Positions 6,858-15,125 of a DNA stretch of 29,151 bases are shown in pieces (position 1 is the first letter of the stretch; each line of letters begins with the position of its first letter). A program made the position numbers and the translations under genes. Origin of the DNA: CAZRAL01 sp964598005 (GTDB taxonomy: Bacteria; Pseudomonadota; Gammaproteobacteria; Burkholderiales; Usitatibacteraceae); assembly GCA_964598005.1 (NCBI GenBank), contig CAZRAL010000033.1, positions 1 to 29,151 of the forward strand. The letters run 5' to 3'. The notes below the pieces were generated by a model. That model saw only the letters and a program-made list of their open reading frames with translations, had not been told where the DNA came from and ran no database searches.

Positions 6858-8156
6858 TTATTGTTTGGCTTGTTCGGCCAATTCCTGAAACGCTTCCCGC
6901 GCCATCGCTAGCGATAGGTCGAAATCGGCAGGCTGGTGGGCGGCAGAGACAAATCCCGCTTCAAAAGCGGAAGGAGCAAGGTAAACACCGCGCTTCAACA
7001 TGGCATGAAAAAAGCGGCTAAACCGCGCCCTGTCAGCTTGCATAACCTCGGTATAAGTGGTCGGTAATGTATCGTGAAAATAAATGCCAAACATGCCGCC
7101 CACACTGGTACCGCAAAAAGCAATTTCATATTCAGCTGCCGCCGCAGTCAGTGCTTCAACCCAGTGAGCAGTGCGTGCGGAAAGCTGATCGTAAAAACCG
7201 GGTTGTTGCACCAGTTTCAAAGTTGCCAATCCTGCTGCCACGGCCACCGGGTTTCCGGAAAGGGTGCCAGCCTGGTAAACCGCACCCAAAGGGGCGAGGT
7301 TTGCCATGATGTCGCGACGCCCTCCAAATGCGCCTACTGGTATGCCGCCACCAATCACCTTGCCAAGCGTGGTCAAGTCTGGCGTGATGCCGAATAATCC
7401 TTGCGCCCCTTGCAAGCCGACTCGAAACCCGGTCATTACCTCATCAAAGATCAACACGCTGCTGTATTGCGTACATAGTGCACGCAATGTCTGCAAATAA
7501 TCGAGCGATGGCACAACTAAGTTCATGTTCCCGGCGATAGGCTCAATAATCACCGCGGCAATTTGTGTGCCCATGGAATCGAAAGTATGTTTCAATTGGG
7601 CTTCATCGTTGTATGGCAGCACAAGCGTATGTGCTGCTACTTCAGGCGGCACTCCCGCTGAGCTGGGGTTGCCAAACGTTAATGCCCCCGACCCTGCCTT
7701 CACGAGCAGCGCATCGCCATGGCCGTGATAACAGCCTTCGAATTTGACAATCTTGTTGCGTCCAGTAAAACCTCTGGCCAAACGAATTGTGCTCATGGTT
7801 GCTTCGGTGCCCGAACTAACAAGACGAACTTGCTCGATGCTAGGTAAAAGCCTGGTTAGCAGCTCCGCCATCTCTAATTCAAGTTCGGTTGGCGCGCCAA
7901 AACTCAATCCTTTTGCTGCACGTTGTTGTACGGCAGCAATAACCTCGGGATGAGCATGACCCAGCACCGCTGTTCCCCATGAGCCGACGTAATCAATATA
8001 TTTATTATCATCGACATCCCATAAATAGGCCCCATACGCTTCGCGAAAAAACAATGGGGTGCCACCAATCGCGCGAAACGCACGAACGGGAGAATTTACT
8101 CCACCAGGAATAACACGTTGCGATTTTTCAAAAAGTTTTTTACTTGTATCGAACAT
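6858..8156 (-). CDS. hemL: Glutamate-1-semialdehyde 2,1-aminomutase
   Basis: A PLP enzyme that converts glutamate-1-semialdehyde to 5-aminolevulinate, the entry to haem, sirohaem and cobalamin by the C5 route. Starting at the ATG at 8156 gives 432 residues (N-terminus MFDTSKKLFEKSQRVIPGGV), the usual size and the usual first residues; a longer open frame to 8243 adds 29 non-conserved residues and runs deep into thiE, so I reject it. Key blocks: SSGTEATM, GCYHGHGDALL, IFDEVMTGFRVG and TTLGKVIGGGIPVGAFGG with the PLP Lys266. The first 17 bases overlap the end of thiE, pointing to a thiD-thiE-hemL transcript. It is convergent with terC; no strong terminator is visible in the 134-base gap. Confidence 0.95.
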   Translation of the reverse strand: MFDTSKKLFEKSQRVIPGGVNSPVRAFRAIGGTPLFFREAYGAYLWDVDDNKYIDYVGSWGTAVLGHAHPEVIAAVQQRAAKGLSFGAPTELELEMAELLTRLLPSIEQVRLVSSGTEATMSTIRLARGFTGRNKIVKFEGCYHGHGDALLVKAGSGALTFGNPSSAGVPPEVAAHTLVLPYNDEAQLKHTFDSMGTQIAAVIIEPIAGNMNLVVPSLDYLQTLRALCTQYSSVLIFDEVMTGFRVGLQGAQGLFGITPDLTTLGKVIGGGIPVGAFGGRRDIMANLAPLGAVYQAGTLSGNPVAVAAGLATLKLVQQPGFYDQLSARTAHWVEALTAAAAEYEIAFCGTSVGGMFGIYFHDTLPTTYTEVMQADRARFSRFFHAMLKRGVYLAPSAFEAGFVSAAHQPADFDLSLAMAREAFQELAEQAKQ

Positions 8157-8826
8157 GATGGTTATCAAAAAGTGCGGCAAATTGTTTTGCCGTTTCAGCA
8201 ATATTCGCGGTATCGAATAGTGCGGAAACGACGGCAATTGCATTTACACCACTTTCAATCAATGGAGCAGCATTATCTACCGTAATGCCCCCTATCGCGA
8301 CAATAGGCACGGCAAACCGCGCACGCGCTTCCACGATCAACTCCCTAGTCGCCTGTGCTGCTTTTGGTTTGGTCGCCGAAGGGTAAAAACTGCCAAAAGC
8401 AATGTAATTTGCACCCGCAGCCACCGCTTTTGCCGCACGCTCGATGCTGTTATAGCACGATACGCCGATCAATTTCCCGGGCAATTTTTGGCGTGCCAAT
8501 GCAAAATCCCCATCTTCGTGACCAAGATGAACACCATCTGCATTACTCTCTTGCGCCAGTTGGACAGAGTCGTTGATAATCAAAGCAGCTTCATAATTGC
8601 GGGTCAATTTACGAAGCGCCTGTGCTTGGCGGTATGCCAATATCAACGACGCTTGCTTGTTACGATATTGAAGTATTTTTACCCCCCCAGATAGGGCTTG
8701 TTCAGTTTTTTCCAGCAATATCGGGGTATCGTTAATATTGGGGGTAATGGCATAAAGCCCTGCAACGGGCGGAATCACCACGCTAATTTTTGGTTTGAGG
8801 ATAATTTTGAAGCGCCCGCAAATCAT
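8140..8826 (-). CDS. thiE: Thiamine-phosphate synthase
   Basis: Couples HMP-pyrophosphate with the thiazole phosphate to make thiamine monophosphate. It is a TIM barrel of about 210-228 residues. Recognisable blocks are LYAIT at the start of the barrel, ILQYRNK (residues 51-57) which binds the pyrimidine diphosphate, LIINDSVQLA, DGVHLGHEDGD, IAFGSFYPSATKPKA which binds the phosphate, and VPIVAIGGI. The start is not certain: the ATG at 8826 overlaps thiD by 44 bases, while GTG codons lying directly after the thiD stop would start the protein at about residue 16, still before the conserved LYAIT. Its end overlaps hemL by 17 bases. The arrangement implies coupled expression with thiD and hemL. 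Confidence 0.92.
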   Translation of the reverse strand: MICGRFKIILKPKISVVIPPVAGLYAITPNINDTPILLEKTEQALSGGVKILQYRNKQASLILAYRQAQALRKLTRNYEAALIINDSVQLAQESNADGVHLGHEDGDFALARQKLPGKLIGVSCYNSIERAAKAVAAGANYIAFGSFYPSATKPKAAQATRELIVEARARFAVPIVAIGGITVDNAAPLIESGVNAIAVVSALFDTANIAETAKQFAALFDNHHVRYK

Positions 8827-9685
8827 TATCCAAAACGGTTACTTCCGCAATAGGGGGCTCCATATCTTCTTCCCGCGCCCAAAACAAACGGTCAGGCACA
8901 TGTTGGCCCATGCCAGGCCGATAACCAAACTTGAGGGATTGCCAGGTGAAATCCTGGGCTTCACGGACCGCCTCTCCAATATCCAACCCTCGGGCGATCG
9001 TGGCCGCAACCGCCGATGATAGCGTGCAGCCAGAGCCATGATAGCTAGCTGCCAAACGTTCCCAGGTATCGCTGCGTAAAATACCCTGCGCATAAAACAA
9101 GGTGTTGATTACATCGGGGGTGGCTTCATGCGTACCCGTAACCAAAATATACTCGCAGCCCAATTCGATTACACGATGCGCCAGTATATCCAGCGCAATA
9201 TGCCGATCTTCATCATTTTCTTCTTGTGTGAGGCGGCGAAGTTCAGGCGTATTCGGGGTAAGGATCGTACACTGTGGAATTAACAGTTCCTTCATTGCCG
9301 ATAACATGTCGTCGTTGGCAAACTCATCTCCCCGGCCTGATGCGAGCACCGGATCTATGATCAAGGGAATATCCGGGTAATCTGATACTATTTCTGCAAT
9401 GGTCGCAATGTTTTCAGTACTGCATAACACCCCTAATTTAAAGGCAGCGACGGGAATATCTTCGAGTATGCAACGAGCCTGATCTGCCACCCAGTCTGCA
9501 TCGATCGGCAATAAGTTTTCTACTCCTGCCGTATCTTGAACCGTAAGCCCTGTTACTACAGAAAGCGGGTGACAACCCATGCTGGCCAAAGTAATAATAT
9601 CGGCCTGGATACCTGCGCCCCCTGAAGGATCAGTGGCGGCAAAAACCAGCACAGCAGGAGGGGCAAACGGCAATTCGGTTGGCAT
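8783..9685 (-). CDS. thiD: Hydroxymethylpyrimidine/phosphomethylpyrimidine kinase
   Basis: Phosphorylates HMP and then HMP-phosphate to feed ThiE. It is a ribokinase-fold enzyme of 300 residues from the ATG at 9685. Five more residues are possible from a TTG at 9700, but the ATG is the simpler choice. Blocks: AATDPSGGAGIQAD binds the pyrimidine, VVTGLTVQDTAGV follows, IIDPVLASGRGD lies mid-protein, ILTPNTPE and ILVTGTH come later, and SYHGSGCTLSSAVAA contains the anion hole and the catalytic Cys/Asp-type GSGC region. It is the first gene of the thiD-thiE-hemL group and divergent from rubredoxin. The 120 bases upstream show no TPP riboswitch. The C-terminal 15 residues are encoded where thiE may already begin. 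Confidence 0.93.
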   Translation of the reverse strand: MPTELPFAPPAVLVFAATDPSGGAGIQADIITLASMGCHPLSVVTGLTVQDTAGVENLLPIDADWVADQARCILEDIPVAAFKLGVLCSTENIATIAEIVSDYPDIPLIIDPVLASGRGDEFANDDMLSAMKELLIPQCTILTPNTPELRRLTQEENDEDRHIALDILAHRVIELGCEYILVTGTHEATPDVINTLFYAQGILRSDTWERLAASYHGSGCTLSSAVAATIARGLDIGEAVREAQDFTWQSLKFGYRPGMGQHVPDRLFWAREEDMEPPIAEVTVLDNDLRALQNYPQTKN

Positions 9686-9805
9686 GAAAGAAAAATCCAA
9701 AAATAATGCATTGATTGCAGCAATTTTTGAGTTTGCACAAACAAAGGCTATGATGCCAGCATTTATGTTTCGTATTACTTGTTAAATTAATTATCAGTTT
9801 ACTCT

Positions 9806-10009
9806 ATGAGTCAATCTACGACAGAACAACCCGTGGTGATACCGTATAAAACATGGATGTGCCTGATTTGCGGGTTTATTTACGAAGAAGCGATCGGATG
9901 CCCGGATGATGGCATTCCACCTGGTACGCGTTGGGAAGACGTTCCACTTGGTTGGTCTTGCCCAGAATGCGGTGCCCGTAAGGAAGATTTTGAAATGGTC
10001 GAATTTTAA
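9806..10009 (+). CDS. Rubredoxin
   Basis: A small cytoplasmic electron carrier with one iron bound by four cysteines. The 67-residue sequence has WMCLICGFIYEEAIG with Cys19 and Cys22, and LGWSCPECGARKEDFE with Cys52 and Cys55, the standard CxxCG...CPxCG arrangement. An extra Cys32 sits where most rubredoxins have Asp (GDPDGGI), next to the loop and not in the metal site. The N-terminal 13 residues are a poorly conserved extension. It is divergent from thiD-thiE-hemL, an order seen in many betaproteobacteria. No rubredoxin reductase or alkane hydroxylase is nearby, so its partner is unknown. No clear ribosome site is seen before the ATG. Confidence 0.95.
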   Translation: MSQSTTEQPVVIPYKTWMCLICGFIYEEAIGCPDDGIPPGTRWEDVPLGWSCPECGARKEDFEMVEF

Positions 10010-10011
10010 GT

Positions 10012-10100
10012 AGGCTCTGTCCCTAAAGATTAATCCAGATCAAAATAGCAGCCAATGTGAGAGCCGCTTTGTACATAACGGCGTTGCACGGGGGCTCAAA
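10012..10100 (-). pseudogene. Possible end of an IS element with transposase C-terminal residues
   Basis: Starting three bases after the rubredoxin stop, the sequence GGCTCTGTCCCTAAAG looks like the terminal inverted repeat of an IS5-group element. Reading the minus strand gives a short hydrophobic tail, MYKAALTLAAILIWINL, followed by a stop, which resembles the last residues of such transposases. Further upstream on that strand the frame has no transposase motif. No matching opposite end was found in the window. Tentative. Confidence 0.35.
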
Positions 10101-10403
10101 ATCCTCATTTTGAGTCCCACATGGTCGCGCGCTCGGTTTTCCGGGATGGCCCGCCGGACACGACAGCGTGGCGAAGCCCAGCCGTGAAGGCAGACCACTG
10201 GGGCTTGCTCCGCGTCGCATCCCGGCAAAGCCGGGGCCCCTGCTCCTCACTGCGGCGTACCCTTCGCAAGCACCGCAACACAGCAGACCGCCCGCGCATT
10301 TGACAACTGCACCAACCGGCCCACGGCAAGCCTGAGGCTTGCCGGTACCATAAGCGCCAAGCCAACTGCTTGGCTTCATATCAACGGATATGACCTGCCG
10401 ATG

Positions 10404-10420
10404 TTGGTAACTACGATGCC
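10404..10420 (+). promoter_or_regulatory. Candidate sigma-54 promoter upstream of rtcB
   Basis: TTGG at 10404-10407 and GC at 10418-10419 give the invariant GG-N10-GC spacing of a -24/-12 promoter, 115 bases before the rtcB start. The rtcBA operon of E. coli is driven by sigma-54 and the activator RtcR, which is why I looked. The surrounding bases match the consensus only partly and GG-N10-GC is frequent by chance; another weaker match lies at about 10344. No rtcR is present in the window. Confidence 0.22.
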
Positions 10421-10534
10421 TTGTATCTGGGCTATTCTTGTTAAAACGCGGCTCATGAGGGACGTAGTCAGAGGTTCCTTAGTTTCCTTAGTTTCACCGA
10501 TACTTGTCATCGCTTTTTTTGAAAGAGAGTAAAA

Positions 10535-11761
10535 ATGAAAAACCAAAGCTATAACGTCATACATCAAGAAGGCGGCCACCCCGTAAAAATGTGGACCAAC
10601 GGCGTGCCGGTGGAAGACGCGGCCCGGGAACAACTTGCCAACACAGCCAGCCTGCCATTTATCTTCAAACATATTGCGGTGATGCCCGACGTTCATCTGG
10701 GAAAAGGCTCAACGATCGGCAGCGTGATTCCGACCAAAGGCGCGATTATTCCGGCCGCAGTGGGCGTGGATATTGGTTGCGGAATGATGGCGTGCAAGAC
10801 GACGTTGAGTGCTAGCGATTTGCCGGATAATCTGGGCCCGATCCGTAGCGCCATCGAGAAGGCGGTGCCGCATGGCCGCTCGAATGGGCGAAGCGGTCGG
10901 GATAAGGGCTCGTGGGACACGCCGCCCGCTGAAGTTGATTCATTCTGGAAAGAATTGTTTCCTGCGTTCGAACGCATTGTGCAGAAATATCCAAAACTGA
11001 AAAACACCAATAACTATAAGCATCTTGGGACGTTGGGAACGGGTAACCACTTTATCGAAGTTTGTCTCGACGAGGCTAATTGCGTCTGGTTCATGTTGCA
11101 CTCGGGGTCGCGCGGAGTAGGGAATGCCATTGGTTCGCTATTCATCGAAAAAGCGAAGGAAGATATGCGCCGTCATTTCATCAATCTGCCGGATGCCAAT
11201 CTCGCTTATTTGCCCGAAGGAACCGAGCATTTCGACGATTACATCGAGGCGGTAGGGTGGGCGCAGCACTATGCGCGCCTGAACCGCGAGGCGATGATGC
11301 GCGCGGTGATTCAAGCGGTGCGCGCGGTGATTGCCAAACCGTTTGAGACGCATGTGGAGGCGGTGAATTGTCACCATAACTATGTGCAGGAAGAAACGCA
11401 TTTCGGCGAAAAGGTGCTGGTCACGCGCAAAGGGGCGGTACGCGCGGGGCGGGGCGAGCTGGGTATCATCCCCGGTTCGATGGGTGCGCGCTCTTTCATT
11501 GTGCGTGGAAAAGGAAACGCCGAGGCCTTCGAAAGCTGCAGCCATGGCGCGGGCCGCACCATGAGCCGTACCGAAGCACTGCGCCGTTTTTCGGTGGAGG
11601 ATCAGGTGGCCGCAACCGCGGGGGTGGAGTGCCGCAAGGATGCGGCGGTGATCGATGAAATTCCCATGGCCTACAAGGATATCGACGCGGTGATGAAAGC
11701 GCAGGAAGATCTGGTGGAAATTGTGCACACGCTAAAACAGGTAGTGTGCGTGAAAGGCTAA
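10535..11761 (+). CDS. rtcB: RtcB RNA-splicing ligase (3'-phosphate/5'-OH RNA ligase)
   Basis: Joins RNA 2',3'-cyclic phosphate or 3'-phosphate ends to 5'-OH ends with GTP and Mn2+, through a His-GMP intermediate. The protein has 408 residues, like E. coli RtcB. Visible motifs: VMPDVHLGKGSTIGSV, VGVDIGCGMM (Asp79 and Cys82 bind metal), GTGNHFIE (His172), MLHSGSRG (His189), NCHHNYV (His281) and ESCSHGAGR with His337, the residue guanylylated in the E. coli enzyme. An AGAGAG ribosome site stands before the ATG. rtcA follows after 10 bases, so this is the standard rtcBA RNA-repair operon. The regulator RtcR is not adjacent. Confidence 0.96.
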   Translation: MKNQSYNVIHQEGGHPVKMWTNGVPVEDAAREQLANTASLPFIFKHIAVMPDVHLGKGSTIGSVIPTKGAIIPAAVGVDIGCGMMACKTTLSASDLPDNLGPIRSAIEKAVPHGRSNGRSGRDKGSWDTPPAEVDSFWKELFPAFERIVQKYPKLKNTNNYKHLGTLGTGNHFIEVCLDEANCVWFMLHSGSRGVGNAIGSLFIEKAKEDMRRHFINLPDANLAYLPEGTEHFDDYIEAVGWAQHYARLNREAMMRAVIQAVRAVIAKPFETHVEAVNCHHNYVQEETHFGEKVLVTRKGAVRAGRGELGIIPGSMGARSFIVRGKGNAEAFESCSHGAGRTMSRTEALRRFSVEDQVAATAGVECRKDAAVIDEIPMAYKDIDAVMKAQEDLVEIVHTLKQVVCVKG

Positions 11762-11771
11762 GGAAACACGG

Positions 11772-12791
11772 ATGTTGATTCTGGATGGTTCGCAAGGAGA
11801 AGGGGGAGGGCAAATACTTCGCACGGCATTGTCGTTGTCGATGTGTACTGGCCTGCCTTTTCGTATCGAAAAGATTCGCGCCAAACGCAAAAAGCCCGGA
11901 CTGATGCGCCAGCATTTAACGGCGGTGCTGGCCGCCGCGCAGATCAGCGATGCGCAGGTGAACGGCGCCGAGATCGGCTCGACTACGCTGGAATTTACGC
12001 CCGGCAAAGTGAAAGCTGGTGATTATGAATTCGCCATCGGTTCAGCGGGAAGCGTAACGCTGGTATTCCAGACGATTTTGCCTGCGCTGCTACAGGCTGA
12101 AGGCGTCAGCCGGGTGACGTTGCGCGGCGGAACGCATAACTCGATGGCGCCACCGTATCATTTTCTGGAGCGTTCTTTTCTCCCTTTATTGCGCAAGATG
12201 GGCGCCGATATTGGGCTGCAGCTCGTCCGCCACGGTTTTTATCCTGCGGGCGGGGGCGAGTTTTCGGCGCAGATTACGCCGGTGAAGCGACTCAGCCCGC
12301 TCATACTGAATTCACGCGGAGAACGTGTAGCGGGCTATGCTGAGAGTTTGATTGCCGGTGTTGCAGGGCACGTTGCGAAACGTGAGCTGGAGACAGTGGG
12401 CAAGGCGATGGGGTGGGCAGAAGACCAATTGCATACCCGGGGTTTACCCAACGAGCAGGGGCCGGGTAACGTACTCATGCTGACGCTGGAGCATGAGCAC
12501 GTGACCGAGGTGATAACGGCCTTTGGTGAAAAGAAAATGATGGCCGAAACCGTCGCCAGAAATGCTATAGCCGCTGCTCGAGAGTACGCCGCTTCGGCGG
12601 GCGCGGTGGGCGAGCATTTGACAGACCAATTACTGTTGCCGATGGCGCTGGCCGGTTCGGGGCGGATAAGTACGACCATGTTCAGTGAACACGCCGCTAC
12701 GAATGCCGAAGTGATACGAAAGTTTCTTGCGGTTGAAATTGAAGTGAATGCAAGAGAAGGCGGTCATTACGAGGTCGTGATTTCTTCTTGA
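11772..12791 (+). CDS. rtcA: RNA 3'-terminal phosphate cyclase
   Basis: Converts RNA 3'-phosphate ends to 2',3'-cyclic phosphates with ATP, via a His-AMP intermediate; it can also adenylate 5'-phosphates. The protein is 339 residues, the normal size. Blocks: LDGSQGEGGGQILRTAL at the start, IRAKRKKPGLMRQHL, GSAGSVTLVFQTILP, RGGTHNSMAPP, and HGFYPAGGGEF. Near the end FSEHAATN gives His307, corresponding to the adenylylated His309 of E. coli RtcA. The AAGGAAA ribosome site lies across the rtcB stop. It shares an operon with rtcB; together they can reshape and seal broken RNA ends, for example in tRNA or rRNA after nuclease damage. It ends 35 bases before the tRNA-Arg gene on the opposite strand. 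Confidence 0.95.
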   Translation: MLILDGSQGEGGGQILRTALSLSMCTGLPFRIEKIRAKRKKPGLMRQHLTAVLAAAQISDAQVNGAEIGSTTLEFTPGKVKAGDYEFAIGSAGSVTLVFQTILPALLQAEGVSRVTLRGGTHNSMAPPYHFLERSFLPLLRKMGADIGLQLVRHGFYPAGGGEFSAQITPVKRLSPLILNSRGERVAGYAESLIAGVAGHVAKRELETVGKAMGWAEDQLHTRGLPNEQGPGNVLMLTLEHEHVTEVITAFGEKKMMAETVARNAIAAAREYAASAGAVGEHLTDQLLLPMALAGSGRISTTMFSEHAATNAEVIRKFLAVEIEVNAREGGHYEVVISS

Positions 12792-12826
12792 GGAGCGCAA
12801 GTCGCGATAAATCCGCTTGCAGATAG

Positions 12827-12902
12827 TGGCGCCCTCGACACGAATCGAACGTGTGACCCTCCCCTTAGGAGGGGGATGCTCTATCCACTGAGCTACGAGG
12901 GC
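12827..12902 (-). tRNA. tRNA-Arg, anticodon CCU (reads AGG)
   Basis: The minus strand folds into a full cloverleaf of 76 bases including an encoded CCA. The acceptor stem is GCCCTCG with CGAGGGC, the D stem GCTC with GAGC, the anticodon stem TCCCC with GGGGA around loop CTCCTAA, and the T stem ACACG with CGTGT around TTCGATT. Anticodon CCT gives arginine, and the discriminator is G. It reads toward rtcA and stands alone. tRNA-Arg(CCU) genes are frequent integration sites, but no integrase gene or duplicated 3' end is seen beside it. Confidence 0.97.
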
Positions 12903-13004
12903 GAACAGGAAAAGCTGAGACGAATTTTACGCGTAAAATCACTTCTCTTCGAGCGTGCGATCATGCGGGACTCATTGGCAGTTCCTTCATTGCAGAGTAT
13001 TTAA

Positions 13005-14897
13005 ATGGCGTTGGTTCAACTAAAAGATATTTCACTGGCCTTTGGCGATGCAACGCTGCTGGATGGAATCGAGTTCGCCATCGAGGGGGGCGAGCGGCTG
13101 GGTTTGATTGGACGTAATGGCGCGGGTAAATCGAGTTTACTAAAGATCATCGTGGGTGAGATCCAGCCTGATCACGGCACCATCTCGAAAGCGCAGTCGA
13201 TGACTATGGCTTTCGTCGTGCAGGAGCCGGAATTTGACAAAACATTATGCGTATTTGATGCCGTGGCGGGCGGGTTAGGTGGACGCGTGCAAGATTTATT
13301 GGATTACCACCAGGCTGCTCACGATGCGGCCGAGCAAAGCGATGAACATACATTATCCCGACTCGCGGAATTACAAAGCCAACTGGAAGCCAATGATGGT
13401 TGGGGGCTCAATACGCGTATCGAACAAGCAATTTCGCGCTTGGGATTAAACCCGCAAGCAACCATACAAAGCCTTTCAGGTGGAATGCGCAAACGTGTAG
13501 CGCTGGCCCGGGCCCTGGTTGCGGAGCCCGATCTTCTCTTGCTGGATGAGCCTACCAATCATCTCGATATGGAGGGGATTGCGTGGCTGGAAGAAACAAT
13601 TACCGCGTTTTCTGGTGCGGTGCTGATGATTAGTCACGACCGCCGTTTTCTGGATAATGTAGTAACTGGCATTGTTGAGTTGGATCGCGGCCATCTGAAT
13701 CATTTTCCCGGTTCTTTTGCAGCCTATCAACGTCGTAAAACCGACATGCTGCACGCCGAAGCAGTCGAGCAGGCACGCTTCGACAAGTTGCTCAAAGAGG
13801 AAGAGATATGGATTCGCAAAGGTGTGGAAGCGCGGCGCACTCGTAATGAAGGACGAGTACGCCGCCTGGAGCAACTGCGGCGTGAGCGGGCTGATCGGCG
13901 CAATCGTACTGGGCAGGTTAATTTCACCCTTGATGCAGGCGAACGCTCAGGCAAACTGGTTGCTGAATTAAATTCAGTCAGCAAAGAATTTGCAGGAAAA
14001 ACGGTGATCCGAAATTTTACCGGCGTCGTGCAACGCGGAGATCGGATCGGGCTGATCGGCCCGAATGGGGCAGGCAAATCGACATTATTGAAACTGATAC
14101 TGGGGGAAATTCCACCCGATCAGGGGCAGGTAAAAATTGGAACCCAACTTGATATTGCCTATTTCGATCAGTTTCGCAGCATTCTTGATCCGGAAGCGCT
14201 GTTGGTGGATATCATTAGCCCGGGTTCCGAATTTATTGAAATTGGCGGAGTAAAAAAACACGTTGTGAGTTATTTGGGCGATTTTCTTTTCGCGCCCCAG
14301 CGCGCTCGTGCCAAAGTCAAATCCTTGTCGGGAGGTGAGCGCAATCGACTTTTGTTAGCCCGTCTTTTTGCAAAGCCAGCCAACCTGCTGGTGTTGGACG
14401 AACCAACCAATGATCTCGATATCGAAACACTGGAATTGCTGGAAAGTTTGTTGCAAGAATTTATGGGTACCATTTTATTGGTGACCCACGACCGGGCATT
14501 TTTGAATAATGTAGTGACGCAAGTGTTGGTTTTTGAAGGCGACGGTGTGGTACGCGAACATGCAGGGGGATATGACGACTGGTTGAGCCAGCGTCAATCG
14601 TCTGTGGGCGTATTGGACCAGCAACCTTTGGTGACGCTGCAAAAATCGCAACGCTCGGCAGCACGGAAACAAAAACTCAGCTTTAATGAGTTACGCGAAT
14701 TAGAAACCTTGCTTGGAGTGATTGATGCGCTGGAAAAAGAACAGCGCTCGATTCAAGTAGGCATGCTGGAAACCACTCTCTACGTCGATGCGCCAGAAGA
14801 AGTAAAGTTATTGACTCAGCGATTAAATGAAATCTCTTCCCAACTTGAAGCGGCGATGTGGCGGTGGGAAGTGCTTGAGGCCAAAAAAGATGGCTGA
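13005..14897 (+). CDS. uup: ABC-F family ATPase, Uup type
   Basis: A soluble protein with two ABC ATPase domains in one 630-residue chain and no membrane segments. The first domain has Walker A GRNGAGKSS (residues 36-44), signature LSGGMRKR (157-164) and Walker B LLLLDEPTNHLD (177-188). The second has GPNGAGKST (352-360), LSGGERNR (441-448) and LLVLDEPTNDLD (461-472). Between them lies the charged, coiled linker (about 250-300) that ABC-F proteins insert toward the ribosomal P-site tRNA. The last 100 residues form a Uup-type coiled-coil tail. Uup is tied to precise transposon excision, DNA branch handling and 50S assembly or translation. The length and the C-terminal tail favour Uup over EttA. 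Start at the ATG at 13005; no strong ribosome site. Confidence 0.92.
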   Translation: MALVQLKDISLAFGDATLLDGIEFAIEGGERLGLIGRNGAGKSSLLKIIVGEIQPDHGTISKAQSMTMAFVVQEPEFDKTLCVFDAVAGGLGGRVQDLLDYHQAAHDAAEQSDEHTLSRLAELQSQLEANDGWGLNTRIEQAISRLGLNPQATIQSLSGGMRKRVALARALVAEPDLLLLDEPTNHLDMEGIAWLEETITAFSGAVLMISHDRRFLDNVVTGIVELDRGHLNHFPGSFAAYQRRKTDMLHAEAVEQARFDKLLKEEEIWIRKGVEARRTRNEGRVRRLEQLRRERADRRNRTGQVNFTLDAGERSGKLVAELNSVSKEFAGKTVIRNFTGVVQRGDRIGLIGPNGAGKSTLLKLILGEIPPDQGQVKIGTQLDIAYFDQFRSILDPEALLVDIISPGSEFIEIGGVKKHVVSYLGDFLFAPQRARAKVKSLSGGERNRLLLARLFAKPANLLVLDEPTNDLDIETLELLESLLQEFMGTILLVTHDRAFLNNVVTQVLVFEGDGVVREHAGGYDDWLSQRQSSVGVLDQQPLVTLQKSQRSAARKQKLSFNELRELETLLGVIDALEKEQRSIQVGMLETTLYVDAPEEVKLLTQRLNEISSQLEAAMWRWEVLEAKKDG

Positions 14898-14934
14898 AGC
14901 CACATCTTAATTAGTCGTCCCTGCAAAATTCAAA

Positions 14935-15125
14935 TCAACAGATAAAACTGATACGGCGGCCAAATAAATCACGCGAATTTGGCAAAAACAATCGTCGTCC
15001 TGATTGAGCAAGCCCCATAGCCGATATGGCGGACATCAGAAAGGTGAGCGCAAAAAGACCCTTAAGGCCCAACCGCAGGATCGCCCGCAGCAACCAGCGG
15101 ATGTTATAGCCCGCCGCAGAACTGA
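14935..15125 (-). pseudogene. C-terminal tail of an IS5-type transposase abutting relA
   Basis: On the minus strand, in a frame different from relA, the codons directly after the relA stop read SSAAGYNIRWLLRAILRLG and continue to a stop at 14935. The block CAAGYN(I/L)RWLLRAI is a hallmark of the C-terminus of IS5/IS1182-like transposases. Only about 60 residues are left, with no catalytic residues and no recognisable terminal repeat. The remnant begins within a few bases of the relA TGA, so an insertion or deletion must have ended there. The rest of the uup-relA gap (14898-14934) shows nothing. Confidence 0.65.

Larger units (their letters stand above)
10010..10534. other. 525-base gene-free, partly G+C-rich insert with hairpins
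   Basis: After the possible IS end, about 10120-10320 is clearly richer in G+C than the neighbours and its reading frames show no known protein. Three clean hairpins are visible: CTCAAAAT/ATTTTGAG (10095-10102 with 10107-10114), CGGCAAGCC/GGCTTGCCG (10324-10332 with 10336-10344), and GCCAAGC/GCTTGGC (10356-10362 with 10368-10374). None is followed by a T-tract. The stretch looks like imported or repeat DNA placed between rubredoxin and rtcB; the last 150 bases return to normal composition and should hold the rtcB promoter. Confidence 0.5.

Noticed and set aside
8157..8243. An N-terminal extension of hemL
   Set aside because: The 29 extra residues are not conserved in the family and are encoded inside thiE. 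The ATG at 8156 gives the standard N-terminus.
9686..9805. A TPP riboswitch ahead of thiD
   Set aside because: The conserved CTGAGA and related thi-box segments are absent in the 120-base gap.
10023..10379. A 118-residue minus-strand frame in the rubredoxin-rtcB gap
   Set aside because: Low-complexity, Gly/Arg/Cys-rich translation typical of G+C-rich non-coding DNA. Only the last 17 residues resemble a transposase tail, which I list as a possible IS remnant instead.
12827..12902. The tRNA-Arg gene as an integration site of a genomic island
   Set aside because: There is no integrase next to it, no repeated tRNA 3' end in the window, and both neighbours are housekeeping genes.
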